Shown piece by piece: positions 6,767 to 13,577 of a stretch of DNA of 13,577 nucleotides; within the stretch, counting starts at the first letter, position 1, and each line of letters starts with the position of its first letter. The translations under genes and the position numbers were made by a program. The stretch covers positions 1 to 13,577 of the forward strand of contig JAMIFV010000025.1 of the NCBI GenBank assembly GCA_035906055.1, written 5' to 3'. Under the pieces are notes generated by a model. It did not search any database. It saw nothing but the letters and a program-made list of their open reading frames with translations, and was not told where the DNA came from. This DNA comes from JAMIFV01 sp035906055 (GTDB taxonomy: Bacteria > Pseudomonadota > Alphaproteobacteria > Rickettsiales > JABCZZ01).

Positions 6767-7111
6767 ATGCAAACACGCAACGAGCTGCTGAATGACTTAA
6801 TAGAAATGCGCTCTCCCATTTCAGAGACAATTGAAAAGCTGCGTCAATTCGGTTGGGATTCAGAAAAGGAATTAGTGGTTTTGTACAGAAAGCACGTGGT
6901 ATCGCTTTTAAATAAGTATCTTAATTCTGATATTCTGGCTGAAACGGTAGAAGAATGGGCAAATGCAATTGAAGGCCGCGACGATATCGCTTTCGAAACA
7001 TCGTATGAATCAATATTAAATGAAGCAATTCATGAGCTCGCTAACCCAGCTTTGACAGCTGCGCTTGATAAGGTCTCAGCAAAAAACCTACTTCAAGAGC
7101 TGGATACGTAG
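6767..7111 (+). CDS. Probable immunity protein of the second toxin cassette
   Basis: This 114-residue acidic, helical, soluble protein begins MQTRNELLNDLIEMRSPISE and contains FGWDSEKELVVL and EEWANAIEGRDDI, then EAIHELANPALT. I recall a family of small bacterial proteins of this pattern (GWDSExELV, WANAIEGREDI, HELANPxLT) but no established name; similar genes accompany toxin-like ends. It starts eight bases after the stop of the remnant, with AGG (6757-6759) overlapping that stop. The pairing of a toxin-like C-terminus with a small acidic gene suggests an immunity function kept after the toxin was broken. Base composition is AT-richer than the capsid and tail genes around it, so it was probably acquired separately. 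Confidence 0.6.
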   Translation: MQTRNELLNDLIEMRSPISETIEKLRQFGWDSEKELVVLYRKHVVSLLNKYLNSDILAETVEEWANAIEGRDDIAFETSYESILNEAIHELANPALTAALDKVSAKNLLQELDT

Positions 7112-7199
7112 GGTCATGACTCATTAATCGCATTCAGCCCTTTTCACGACCAGGCTCAGGACTCATAACACAGTCGCTCTCCTGCTAAGCGGGAGAGCG
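7109..7199 (+). repeat. Divergent copy of the GGCTCAGGACTCAT repeat with hairpin
   Basis: The stop codon of the immunity gene begins TAGGGTCATGACTCATTAA (7109-7127), a variant of the TAGGCTCAGGACTCATTAA seen at 13303. A second, exact GGCTCAGGACTCAT follows at 7153-7166. Next is a hairpin with eight-base arms CGCTCTCC (7175-7182) and GGAGAGCG (7192-7199). The order of motif then CTCTCC/GGAGAG hairpin is that of the 13303-13380 copy, but the sequences are only partly alike. Confidence 0.65.
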
Positions 7200-7304
7200 T
7201 AGCTCGCTATTGCTCATCAGGCGTTTAAGCGCGCGCATAAAATCATGCTTAACAGCTTCGATCACGGCACTACCATGATTATTGAATATAACTATTATCT
7301 TACA

Positions 7305-7319
7305 ATGATATAATATCAT
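7305..7319 (+). promoter_or_regulatory. Palindrome with -10-like box overlapping the tail-tip gene start
   Basis: ATGATAT (7305-7311) and ATATCAT (7313-7319) are exact inverted arms around one base and run into the ATG at 7318. The site contains TATAAT (7309-7314), a perfect -10 box. A transcript from it would start near the ATG and be leaderless, which fits the absence of a ribosome binding site. TTGAAT at 7283-7288 is the nearest -35-like sequence, with a spacer that is too long. This may be an operator or just AT-rich junction DNA. Confidence 0.3.
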
Positions 7320-10300
7320 GACCTTTCTCCTTGGAAATGCGAAGTCGCAGGCGTCGCAAGCTGCGGCTGTTTCAGGCTTGCAGTTGCAAAGCTCCGCCTA
7401 CGGCAAGGCGTTGCCAGTCGTTTATGGCACCACACGCATTCCGCCCAACCTCATCTGGTATGGGGACTTCATCGCCACTGCGCATGAGTCCTCTGCCGCA
7501 GGCGGCAAAGGAGCGGGTGGCGGCGGCGGCGGCAAAGGAGGGGGCGGCGCATCGTATACGTATCAGACTGCCGTTGCGCTCGGGCTTTGCGAAGGCCCGG
7601 TGCTGGGTATAGGCCTCGTCTACGCCAATAAAAGCACCACCACGCTTGGCGCGCTGGGGCTTGGGTTTTTCTCCGGGGAATACGGGCAGGCGCCGTGGGG
7701 GCATTTGAGCACCTCTCATCCCGGCGAAGCGATCGGTTATAGCGGGCTGTGCTACGTGGCGGCGGTGTCGTATAACCTTGGCGACAATCCGCATCTGCCC
7801 AATCACAATTTTGAAGTATACGGTAAATATGCGTTCGGTGTGGACGCATCGCTGCCCGATGCCGACCCCAGCAGGGTTATCCATGATCTTCTCGCCGATC
7901 CCAATTACGGCGTGGGCTTTCCGGCGGCGCGTATCGCGAGCCTTGCAACCTATCAGGCTTACGCGCTTGCCAACGGCCTCTGGTTTTCACTCAGCGTAAA
8001 CCAGCAGGAGCAGGCCTCCTCTCTGCTCGACACGTTATCGCTTGCCACCAACAGCGCGTTCGTGTGGTCATCGGGCATGCTGTCGCTGGTGCCGTATGGC
8101 GATGAAAATATTTCCGGCAACGGTTATAGCTACACCGCGCCTGCCGTGGCGTTGTTTGATCTGACCTACGATGATTTTGTTCTGGGCAGCGATGATGCCG
8201 ACCCCGTGCAGGTGCTGCGCAAGCGCCCGAGCGACCGGCTCAACGTGATGCGTATCGAATGCCTCGACCGCACGAACAATTATAATCCCGCCATTGTGGA
8301 GGCGAAGGATCAGGCGCTCATTGATGAGGCAGGGCTTCGCGCTTCAGGTTCCGCGCAGCGGCACATGTTCGCCGATGTGAACGCCGCAAGGCGCTCCGTG
8401 CAGCTGGAGCTGCAACGCCAGGCCGTGCGTAACATATACCGTTTCACGCTGGATGCGCGCTATGTGCTGCTCGACCCCATGGATATAGTGACGCTCACCG
8501 ACGATAAGCTTGGGCTTGACCGCCAGTGGGTGCGTATCAGTGAGATTTCTGAAAATGAAGACGGCACACTGGGCATAGTGGCGGAAGAATATCTGCAGGG
8601 CACCGGCGCTGCGCCGCTGTATGGCCAGCAGGCAGGGCAGGGCTTTGTAGCCGATGTGAATGCCGACCCCGGCGCGGTGAATCCCCCGGTGATATTCGAG
8701 CCTACCGCCGAACTCGCCAGTGCGCCGCAGATATGGCTGGCTATCAGCGGCGGCGCATTCTGGGGCGGCTGCGAGGTATGGATAAGCAACGACGCAGAAA
8801 GCTACCGTTATGCAGGCCGTGTGACAGGTGCCGCACGCACCGGGCGCACCACGGCTGCATTGCCTGCCGTGCAGCAGTCCGGCAGCGGTCAGACCGTGGA
8901 TGCGGTGAATATGCTGCGGGTTGATCTCTCCGAGTCGGAAGGGGAGTTGCTTTCCGCCTCGCAGGCCGATGCTTCGGCGCTGGCAAGCCTGTGCTATGTG
9001 AATGGCGAATTCATCGCTTACCGTGACGCGACGCTGACGGCAAAACATAACTATGATCTTGGCTGGCTTGTGCGCGGCGCATACGGCTCCACGGTGAACG
9101 CGCACGGGGTGAATGAAGCATTCGCGCGCGTGGACGGCAGTTTGCTGAAAATTCCATTCACTGCGGATGCCATCGGCAGCACGATCTATTATAAATGCGT
9201 GTCGTTCAATGTTTATGGCGCAGGGGTGCAAACGCTTGCCGCCGCAAATGCATTCGCCTACACGGTGAAAGGCACGGCCTATGCGTCGCCGCCTGCCAAC
9301 ATCAATGATCTGACGACTTCTTATATCGCAGGCATCACGCAACTCACCTGGACGGAGATAAAAGATTTCCGCCCGGTACTGTATGAAATCCGCAAAGGCG
9401 CAAACTGGGGCAACGCGCAGATTCTTGCACAGGTGGCGCATCCGCCGTTCACCGCGCAGGGCAACGGCACCTACTGGGTGGCGGCGCTTTGCCAGCCGCT
9501 TGCGGGCATACGCGCCTACAGCACCGACCCGCAGGATATCATCATCACCGGTGCGCAGATCACCAGCAATGTCATAGCAAGCTGGGATGAAGCGGCAACC
9601 GGCTGGAGCGGCGGCGTGGGCGGCTCCGCCGTGGTGATGGGCGGGCAGGTGAAGACCAGCGGTGCCGGTAATATTCTTACAGAACCTGCCTATTTAAGCG
9701 TGACTGACCTGTTCAATTACGGCTTCATCGGTGACGGCACATATGAAATCCCCGCAAGCCATCGCATCAATATTGGCCGCGCCGTGCCGTGCGGCGTGCT
9801 TATCAGCTGGACGTCATTCGCACAGAATATACACGATAACCTGCTCGCGGTGGACGACATGCTCGGCTATCAGGACGTGCTGGGCTACGCAATTGCAGGC
9901 AATGCCAACGTGTACCCTGAGATAGCGCTCTCGCAGGACGGCACATCGTGGGGCGCATGGCAGAAATTCACCCCCGGCATGTATAGCGCCATGGCCTTTA
10001 AGGGGCGCATGCAGCTTAAATCCTATGATAACAGCACCACTGCCATATTGCAGGGCTTTACCTTTGCGGTGGATGTGCCGGATCGCGACGACCATTACGT
10101 GAACATAGCGCTCAGCGCCTTTGGAACGGCCATTGCCTTTACGCCGGACGGGGCTGCATCGCCAGCGCCCTTTAATGGGGGGCCGCAGGGCTCGCCTTCG
10201 GCGCCGCTGGTGCAGGTGAGCATCCTGAACGCGCAGGCGGGAGACGTGGCCGTGATAAGCGCCGTAACCCTTTCGGGCTGCACTATTGAGGTGCTCAATG

Positions 10301-10350
10301 CCGGGGTGGGGGTGGTGCGTAACGTCAATGTGCTTGTACAGGGCTATTAG
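7318..10350 (+). CDS. Phage tail-tip / baseplate protein (Phage-tail_3 type, central hub and fibre base)
   Basis: This 1010-residue protein opens with LLGNAKSQASQAAAVSGLQL and SAYGKALPVVYGTTRIPPNLIWYGDF, a start shared by tail-tip proteins of alphaproteobacterial phages. A glycine/lysine-rich loop (61-78) follows. The Phage-tail_3 region includes VIHDLLADPNYGVGFP (about 187-202), SSLLDTLSLATNSAFVWSSG (about 235-255), the RPSDRLNVMRIE segment and LTDDKLGLDRQWVRISEI near 393. Later come fibronectin-like and carbohydrate-binding-like beta domains, including ALSQDGTSWGAWQKF near 875 and a VDVPDRDDHY segment near 921. In relatives this protein closes the tail tube and contacts the host surface. 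It is the length expected of a whole gene. Upstream sequence up to the start codon is repeat and AT-rich DNA, so its original promoter and leader were probably replaced. Confidence 0.85.
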   Translation: MTFLLGNAKSQASQAAAVSGLQLQSSAYGKALPVVYGTTRIPPNLIWYGDFIATAHESSAAGGKGAGGGGGGKGGGGASYTYQTAVALGLCEGPVLGIGLVYANKSTTTLGALGLGFFSGEYGQAPWGHLSTSHPGEAIGYSGLCYVAAVSYNLGDNPHLPNHNFEVYGKYAFGVDASLPDADPSRVIHDLLADPNYGVGFPAARIASLATYQAYALANGLWFSLSVNQQEQASSLLDTLSLATNSAFVWSSGMLSLVPYGDENISGNGYSYTAPAVALFDLTYDDFVLGSDDADPVQVLRKRPSDRLNVMRIECLDRTNNYNPAIVEAKDQALIDEAGLRASGSAQRHMFADVNAARRSVQLELQRQAVRNIYRFTLDARYVLLDPMDIVTLTDDKLGLDRQWVRISEISENEDGTLGIVAEEYLQGTGAAPLYGQQAGQGFVADVNADPGAVNPPVIFEPTAELASAPQIWLAISGGAFWGGCEVWISNDAESYRYAGRVTGAARTGRTTAALPAVQQSGSGQTVDAVNMLRVDLSESEGELLSASQADASALASLCYVNGEFIAYRDATLTAKHNYDLGWLVRGAYGSTVNAHGVNEAFARVDGSLLKIPFTADAIGSTIYYKCVSFNVYGAGVQTLAAANAFAYTVKGTAYASPPANINDLTTSYIAGITQLTWTEIKDFRPVLYEIRKGANWGNAQILAQVAHPPFTAQGNGTYWVAALCQPLAGIRAYSTDPQDIIITGAQITSNVIASWDEAATGWSGGVGGSAVVMGGQVKTSGAGNILTEPAYLSVTDLFNYGFIGDGTYEIPASHRINIGRAVPCGVLISWTSFAQNIHDNLLAVDDMLGYQDVLGYAIAGNANVYPEIALSQDGTSWGAWQKFTPGMYSAMAFKGRMQLKSYDNSTTAILQGFTFAVDVPDRDDHYVNIALSAFGTAIAFTPDGAASPAPFNGGPQGSPSAPLVQVSILNAQAGDVAVISAVTLSGCTIEVLNAGVGVVRNVNVLVQGY

Positions 10351-10370
10351 GCCGTGCTAGATTACAGGGC

Positions 10371-10883
10371 ATGAAACAATCCAAGAACGTCTATATTATC
10401 ATTGCTGTATTCGTGCTGGTATCGCTGCTGATAGCTGGCGGCGCTTACTACTTGCGCAAACAGGCAGCCGATGAAACCCCGCCTGTGTTCCCTGTCAATC
10501 AAGTGCCGCTGGACACCGTATTCGCGGAAGCTTCCGCCAATGCGAGTTTCGTGCAGGTGTCGCTGAACGCTATCGACACTTTCACGGAAGGACGTGCAAC
10601 CGGCAACGGCAAGATACGCTACAGCGACGGCAAGAATATTTACGGTTATAGCGGCGGCAAGCTGGGCGCTACGGTTACTGTGGTGTTTGCCGATACCACC
10701 AGCGATGAATACAAGGCCTGCGCCCAGATATTGAAATATCCTATAGCCATGGGGCGTGAGTTATTCATTTCCGGGGAAGGCACAAGCTACAGGGCTCCTC
10801 CGGCAAGCACCATGTCGGGCGTTGCCCGCGTTGAGTTCAAAACCATCAAGGAATGCGGCCTGATATCCGCGTCCAGGCGTTAG
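10371..10883 (+). CDS. Small membrane-anchored protein of unknown function
   Basis: This 170-residue protein has one N-terminal membrane segment (about residues 8-27, YIIIAVFVLVSLLIAGGAYY) after a short positive MKQSKN, so the remainder should lie in the periplasm. There is no lipobox cysteine and no clear cleavage site. The outer part has beta-prone repeats (NGKIRYSDGKNIYGYSGGKLG) and two cysteines (about 117 and 162) that could form a disulfide. It starts 20 bases after the tail-tip gene with only a weak AGGG before its ATG, so it is likely cotranscribed with it. It could be a lysogenic-conversion or superinfection-exclusion protein; no motif proves this. Confidence 0.65.
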   Translation: MKQSKNVYIIIAVFVLVSLLIAGGAYYLRKQAADETPPVFPVNQVPLDTVFAEASANASFVQVSLNAIDTFTEGRATGNGKIRYSDGKNIYGYSGGKLGATVTVVFADTTSDEYKACAQILKYPIAMGRELFISGEGTSYRAPPASTMSGVARVEFKTIKECGLISASRR

Positions 10884-10988
10884 GCTTATTGCCTGCCGGG
10901 GCCTTGCCGCAGACAGGCTTTGCCTTGCCCTCAAGTACCCCCTTATACCTGCGCAGCGTGTCGAGCATCCTGAAGGCGAAAATGCCGC

Positions 10989-11007
10989 TATGCCTTCGGG
11001 GGGCATA
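10989..11007 (+). other. Hairpin in the gap before the tail fibre gene
   Basis: TATGCC (10989-10994) and GGCATA (11002-11007) are inverted arms around a seven-base TTCGGGG loop. No U-run follows, so it is not a standard terminator. The 173-base gap (10884-11056) is otherwise GC-rich up to this point and AT-rich after it. Confidence 0.3.
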
Positions 11008-11056
11008 TGCTGCAATAGAGTAGTAAAATATTATCATTAATAATCAGTAGGTAAAT

Positions 11057-12376
11057 ATGTCGCAAAACTCGGTAGTGCTGCCCACAACCGGCACGGTAAG
11101 CGGCCTGCAGATGACGCAGGCCACCAATAACGCGCTGGATACGCTGAACACGCTGGCTTCCGGCGCCAGCGCTCCTTCATCGCCGCAGGCGGGGCAGTTG
11201 TGGCATGATACCACGAACCATATTATCAAGCTGCGCAGTACCGACAACACCTCATGGATCTCACTGCATCACGTGAACGAGTCTGCGTATCTGGCAATGC
11301 CGGTGGCGCAGGCGGGCGCATTGGGGCATGTGAACCGCATCATCAACGGCGGATTCGTCATCGATCAGGTAAACGAGGGGACGGCATATACCATCCCCAC
11401 TAATAATACATACACCTATACAGCCGACCAGTGGCAGGTGGCGTGCCTTTCCTCGACTGCCTCCGGCGTAACGGCGCAGCGCGTGGCCGACGCGCCTGCG
11501 GGCTTCACCCATTCGCTCAAGCTGACCGTGGGCACGGGGGCAAGCTCAGTGGGCGGCACGGATTATCTTGTGATGTGGCAACCGATTGAAGCGCAGAATA
11601 TCAGCGACCTGAACCTTGGCACCGCCAATGCGGCTGCCATATCGCTTTCCTTCTGGGTGAAGGCGTCGGTAGCAGGAACCTATGCGGTAACGCTGCAGAA
11701 TGCAGCGGGCCTGCGTGCCTGCGTAAACAAGTTCACGGTGGCGGCTTCCGGCTCATGGCAGTTTGTAACGGTGCCTAACATCCCCTGCGATCAGGGCGGC
11801 ACATGGGCAAGTGGTATCAGTAACTGCCTGAACGTCTATTTTGTGGCGGCAGTGGGCAGCAGCTATCAGACCGGCACACTGGGCGCGTTTCAGGGCGGCG
11901 CGTATTATGGGTCAAATACGCAAACTAACTCCATACTCACCACCAGCGGCGCATCTTTTCAGGTGGCGGGGGTCATGCTCAATTCAGGCGTGTTTGCGCT
12001 GCCGTTCGCCAGGCGCAGCATCCAGCAGGAATTGCAACTCTGCCAGCGTTATTATGAAAAGACATTCAACAGCGGTGCGGCCGTGGCGCAGAACGCGGGC
12101 ACTGCCGTGGGGGATATATTCCTGCTTTCCGTCAATGCCACCATCGCCACGAATTATTACTGGTGGCAGTTCAAGATGAACAAGCGCACTTCGCCTACGA
12201 TCGTGACCTACAACATCGCCGCCAGCAACGCCAACTGGCGCGATACCACCGCAGGCAGCGACAGGGCGCTGGTGCTTATGGGGGCGAACGAATCCTCCGC
12301 AGGCATCTGCGTGAATGCCGCCGCCAGCGTGGGCAATAACCTGCGCGTTCACGCCACGGCCAATGCGCGCATGTGA
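11057..12376 (+). CDS. Phage tail fibre protein with carbohydrate-binding-like domain
   Basis: This 439-residue protein starts with a short helical part (GLQMTQATNNALDTLNTLAS) followed by SAPSSPQAGQLWHDTTNHIIKLRSTDNTSWISL (residues about 36-69), a linker motif typical of tail fibres. Then GHVNRIINGGFVIDQVNEGT introduces a beta-sandwich (about 95-310) with LSFWVKASVAGTYAVTLQNA and SWQFVTVPNIP, resembling carbohydrate-binding modules. The C-terminus (QQELQLCQRYYEKTFNSG onward) is a common receptor-binding tip of phage tail proteins. It is probably a receptor-binding fibre fixed to the tail tip. TAGGT at 11048-11052 is a modest ribosome binding site for the ATG. It is complete; an in-frame start and stop and the expected C-terminal motif are present. 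Confidence 0.82.
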   Translation: MSQNSVVLPTTGTVSGLQMTQATNNALDTLNTLASGASAPSSPQAGQLWHDTTNHIIKLRSTDNTSWISLHHVNESAYLAMPVAQAGALGHVNRIINGGFVIDQVNEGTAYTIPTNNTYTYTADQWQVACLSSTASGVTAQRVADAPAGFTHSLKLTVGTGASSVGGTDYLVMWQPIEAQNISDLNLGTANAAAISLSFWVKASVAGTYAVTLQNAAGLRACVNKFTVAASGSWQFVTVPNIPCDQGGTWASGISNCLNVYFVAAVGSSYQTGTLGAFQGGAYYGSNTQTNSILTTSGASFQVAGVMLNSGVFALPFARRSIQQELQLCQRYYEKTFNSGAAVAQNAGTAVGDIFLLSVNATIATNYYWWQFKMNKRTSPTIVTYNIAASNANWRDTTAGSDRALVLMGANESSAGICVNAAASVGNNLRVHATANARM

Positions 12377-12401
12377 TGCTTTGCACTTGAACAGAGCCCC
12401 G

Positions 12402-12414
12402 CATAACTGTTATG
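12402..12414. promoter_or_regulatory. Short palindrome between tail fibre and oxygenase genes
   Basis: CATAAC (12402-12407) and GTTATG (12409-12414) are exact inverted arms around one base, flanked by CCC and GGG. It could be an operator or a small RNA hairpin 27 bases before the next start codon. No promoter boxes are convincing. Confidence 0.25.
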
Positions 12415-12441
12415 GGATACAAATAACGGCTGCAGGGAGCT

Positions 12442-13305
12442 ATGCTGGTTTCGTATAATATCGATTATGACGCGGTGAATCGACATGTGCGCGAGCGTAT
12501 GGCGCAGGCTGCGGTAAAAGAAAAACCCGTGCCGCACCTGCAGATGGATAACCTGCTGCCGGACGATTATTACGACCTGCTGCTCGATGCGTTGCCGCTG
12601 CCGCAGGATCTGGGATCAGACAATAACGGCGCGCTCAATTTCGGCGTGACTGCACAGGACCCCACCTTCACGCACATGACGCCGCAGCGCCAGCAGCTGT
12701 GGCTGGATTTTGAGAACAGGGTCAACCAGCCCACTATCCGCAAGGGTATGATCGACCTGTTCGCGGGCTATCTCAGCCTGAAGTTCGATATGATGCTGGA
12801 TGGCGCGTGGAAGCAGCGCGCGGAGCGCTTCTTCGGTCAGGACTGGCAGCAATTGCTGGGCAGCGCGGAGCTGTACCAGCCCCTTGGCGCGTCAGGCGGG
12901 CGCATATTGCTTTACACGCGCGATTTTCACCTGCGCCCGCATGTGGACAATGCGACGTCGCTGCTTACCTATCTTTTCTACATGCCTCGCGATAACAAAC
13001 GCGAGCAGCTTGGCACGAAAATGCACGGCGTGGCCAATCCCGCCAAGGTGTGCGACAAGTTCCGCGCGCTGAAACTGATCAATGTATGGTTTCCTGAGCC
13101 TAAGGAACTGACGCGCGACGTCTATCCGTTCCCGTTCCGCCGCAACAGCCTTGCCGCCATGATGTGCCTTCCGACCTCGGTGCATTCAGCCCAGTTCCAG
13201 AAGCTGGATTATTGCCGCTATGTGATGCAGACGCAGATATTCCTGCGCGACGATGTCAGCAGCGCGTTATTTGAAGGCTGGAAACAGAAAGCCGGATCTT
13301 ACTAG
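12442..13305 (+). CDS. 2-oxoglutarate/Fe(II)-dependent oxygenase-like protein
   Basis: This 287-residue protein has the iron-binding layout of the 2OG-Fe(II) oxygenase superfamily: HVD (His167, Asp169) after GGRILLYTRDFHLRP, the distal His248 in TSVHSA, and Arg259 in YCRYVMQTQIF as the likely 2-oxoglutarate contact. The N-terminal part (PHLQMDNLLPDDYYDLLLDALP) matches the start of prolyl-4-hydroxylase-like members. Such enzymes hydroxylate proteins, sugars or small molecules. Next to a fibre gene it may modify the fibre or host surface polysaccharide, but the substrate is unknown. CAGGGAG (12433-12439) is a strong ribosome binding site for the ATG. Its stop codon TAG is the first three bases of the 13303 repeat, so the repeat may have supplied or replaced the gene end. 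Confidence 0.78.
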   Translation: MLVSYNIDYDAVNRHVRERMAQAAVKEKPVPHLQMDNLLPDDYYDLLLDALPLPQDLGSDNNGALNFGVTAQDPTFTHMTPQRQQLWLDFENRVNQPTIRKGMIDLFAGYLSLKFDMMLDGAWKQRAERFFGQDWQQLLGSAELYQPLGASGGRILLYTRDFHLRPHVDNATSLLTYLFYMPRDNKREQLGTKMHGVANPAKVCDKFRALKLINVWFPEPKELTRDVYPFPFRRNSLAAMMCLPTSVHSAQFQKLDYCRYVMQTQIFLRDDVSSALFEGWKQKAGSY

Positions 13306-13380
13306 GCTCAGGACTCATTAAACCCATCCTTTCTTACCTCTCCCCTTGAGGGAGAGGACGCGTTTGCCTTGGGTTTAGCT
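13303..13380 (+). repeat. Intergenic palindromic repeat, copy 2 (inverted relative to 877-955)
   Basis: The element begins TAGGCTCAGGACTCATTAA, contains a hairpin with arms CCTCTCCC and GGGAGAGG (about 13337-13357), and ends with GCGTTTGCCTTGGGTTTAGCT. It is the inverted near-identical copy of 877-955. With that copy it brackets about 12.3 kb that includes every intact phage gene of the window. Confidence 0.85.
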
Positions 13381-13403
13381 TTAGGCATAATTAAAGAAAT
13401 GGG

Positions 13404-13440
13404 GGGCTGGAAAGTACAAATTTGATAGCCCTTTTCTTTC
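13404..13440 (+). terminator. Weak terminator-like hairpin after the oxygenase gene
   Basis: GGGCT (13404-13408) and AGCCC (13427-13431) pair across an 18-base loop, followed by a T-rich run (TTTTCTTTCTTTG). The stem is short and the loop long, so termination here is only possible. Confidence 0.3.
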
Positions 13441-13483
13441 TTTGTGATCTCAACCCCCGGTGGATTTTTATTTTTTCCTTGAG

Positions 13484-13577
13484 ATGCGCGAATGTTCCTT
13501 CGAGGTGGTTTATGGTAGGCGGTATTGCGAGGCTTGGTATATCGCGACAGGTAAAGAGGCTGTGCAGGTTATCCTGC
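13484..13577 (+). CDS. Possible start of a gene running off the window
   Basis: An open frame from the ATG at 13484 (or GTG at 13460) continues to the window end. It encodes MRECSFEVVYGRRYCEAWYI and then ATGKEAVQVIL. The composition is protein-like but it is too short to identify, and no good ribosome binding site precedes it. It could equally be a fragment or chance. Confidence 0.25.
   Translation, partial: MRECSFEVVYGRRYCEAWYIATGKEAVQVIL

Noticed and set aside
7520..7560. GGC/GGA-rich tract as a repeat locus
   Set aside because: It encodes the Gly/Lys-rich loop of the tail-tip protein, a usual feature of that family.
8344..9441. Minus-strand 365-codon frame opposite the tail-tip gene
   Set aside because: The plus-strand gene is clearly coding across this stretch, and the antisense product has low-quality His/Arg/Cys-rich composition.
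10846..11037. Minus-strand 63-residue frame in the gap before the tail fibre gene
   Set aside because: It overlaps the end of the membrane-anchored protein gene in the opposite direction, has no ribosome binding site and no family pattern; probably a shadow frame in GC-rich DNA.
1..13577. Transposase, integrase or att sites that would define the prophage ends
   Set aside because: No frame shows recombinase motifs, and no direct repeats next to a tRNA were found; borders cannot be placed from this window.

Overview
The window looks like an accessory, prophage-derived region of an alphaproteobacterium. The main reason is a tail module whose proteins resemble the gene transfer agent (GTA) tail genes of that class: a DUF2163/BR0599-type hub protein, an NlpC/P60 phage cell-wall peptidase and a large baseplate or tail-tip protein. 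An intracellular or host-associated lifestyle is possible, given the palindromic intergenic repeats and polymorphic-toxin pieces, but this is only a weak inference. I see no tRNA, rRNA, CRISPR array, integrase or transposase.

Layout. Positions 1-833 hold a truncated phage portal protein C-terminus fused in frame to a colicin E5-like tRNA ribonuclease domain, followed 8 bases later by a small probable immunity gene. A hairpin-rich repeat follows (852-955). Then come an SGNH-hydrolase tail fibre or spike (1053-2414) and the DUF2163 tail protein (2439-3317). A minus-strand exported or membrane protein of unknown function (3314-4315) follows, then the NlpC/P60 peptidase (4479-4925). A major capsid protein with an inserted Ig-like region (5008-6477) sits, out of usual order, among the tail genes. 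Behind it are a 12-bp inverted repeat, a 55-codon remnant that looks like the end of a second toxin, and a second probable immunity gene (6767-7111), closed by another copy of the repeat. The tail-tip protein (7318-10350), a small membrane-anchored protein (10371-10883), a carbohydrate-binding tail fibre (11057-12376) and a 2-oxoglutarate/Fe(II) oxygenase (12442-13305) complete the cluster. The last gene ends inside an inverted copy of the first repeat (13303-13380). The final 200 bases hold a weak terminator-like hairpin and perhaps the start of another gene.

How it fits together. The tail genes could build the tip, fibres and wall-penetrating part of a siphovirus-like or GTA-like particle. 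No complete portal, terminase, tape measure or adaptor set is present, so this window alone does not encode a full particle. The most interesting feature is a repeated layout: phage head gene (portal fragment, capsid), then toxin C-terminus, then immunity gene with its ribosome binding site overlapping the toxin stop codon, then a shared GGCTCAGGACTCAT-type repeat. This suggests polymorphic toxin-immunity cassettes that travel with, or attach to, phage structural genes. It resembles the MuF phage toxins and the orphan cdiA-CT/cdiI modules, but uses the portal protein as carrier. The idea is inferred from sequence reading alone.
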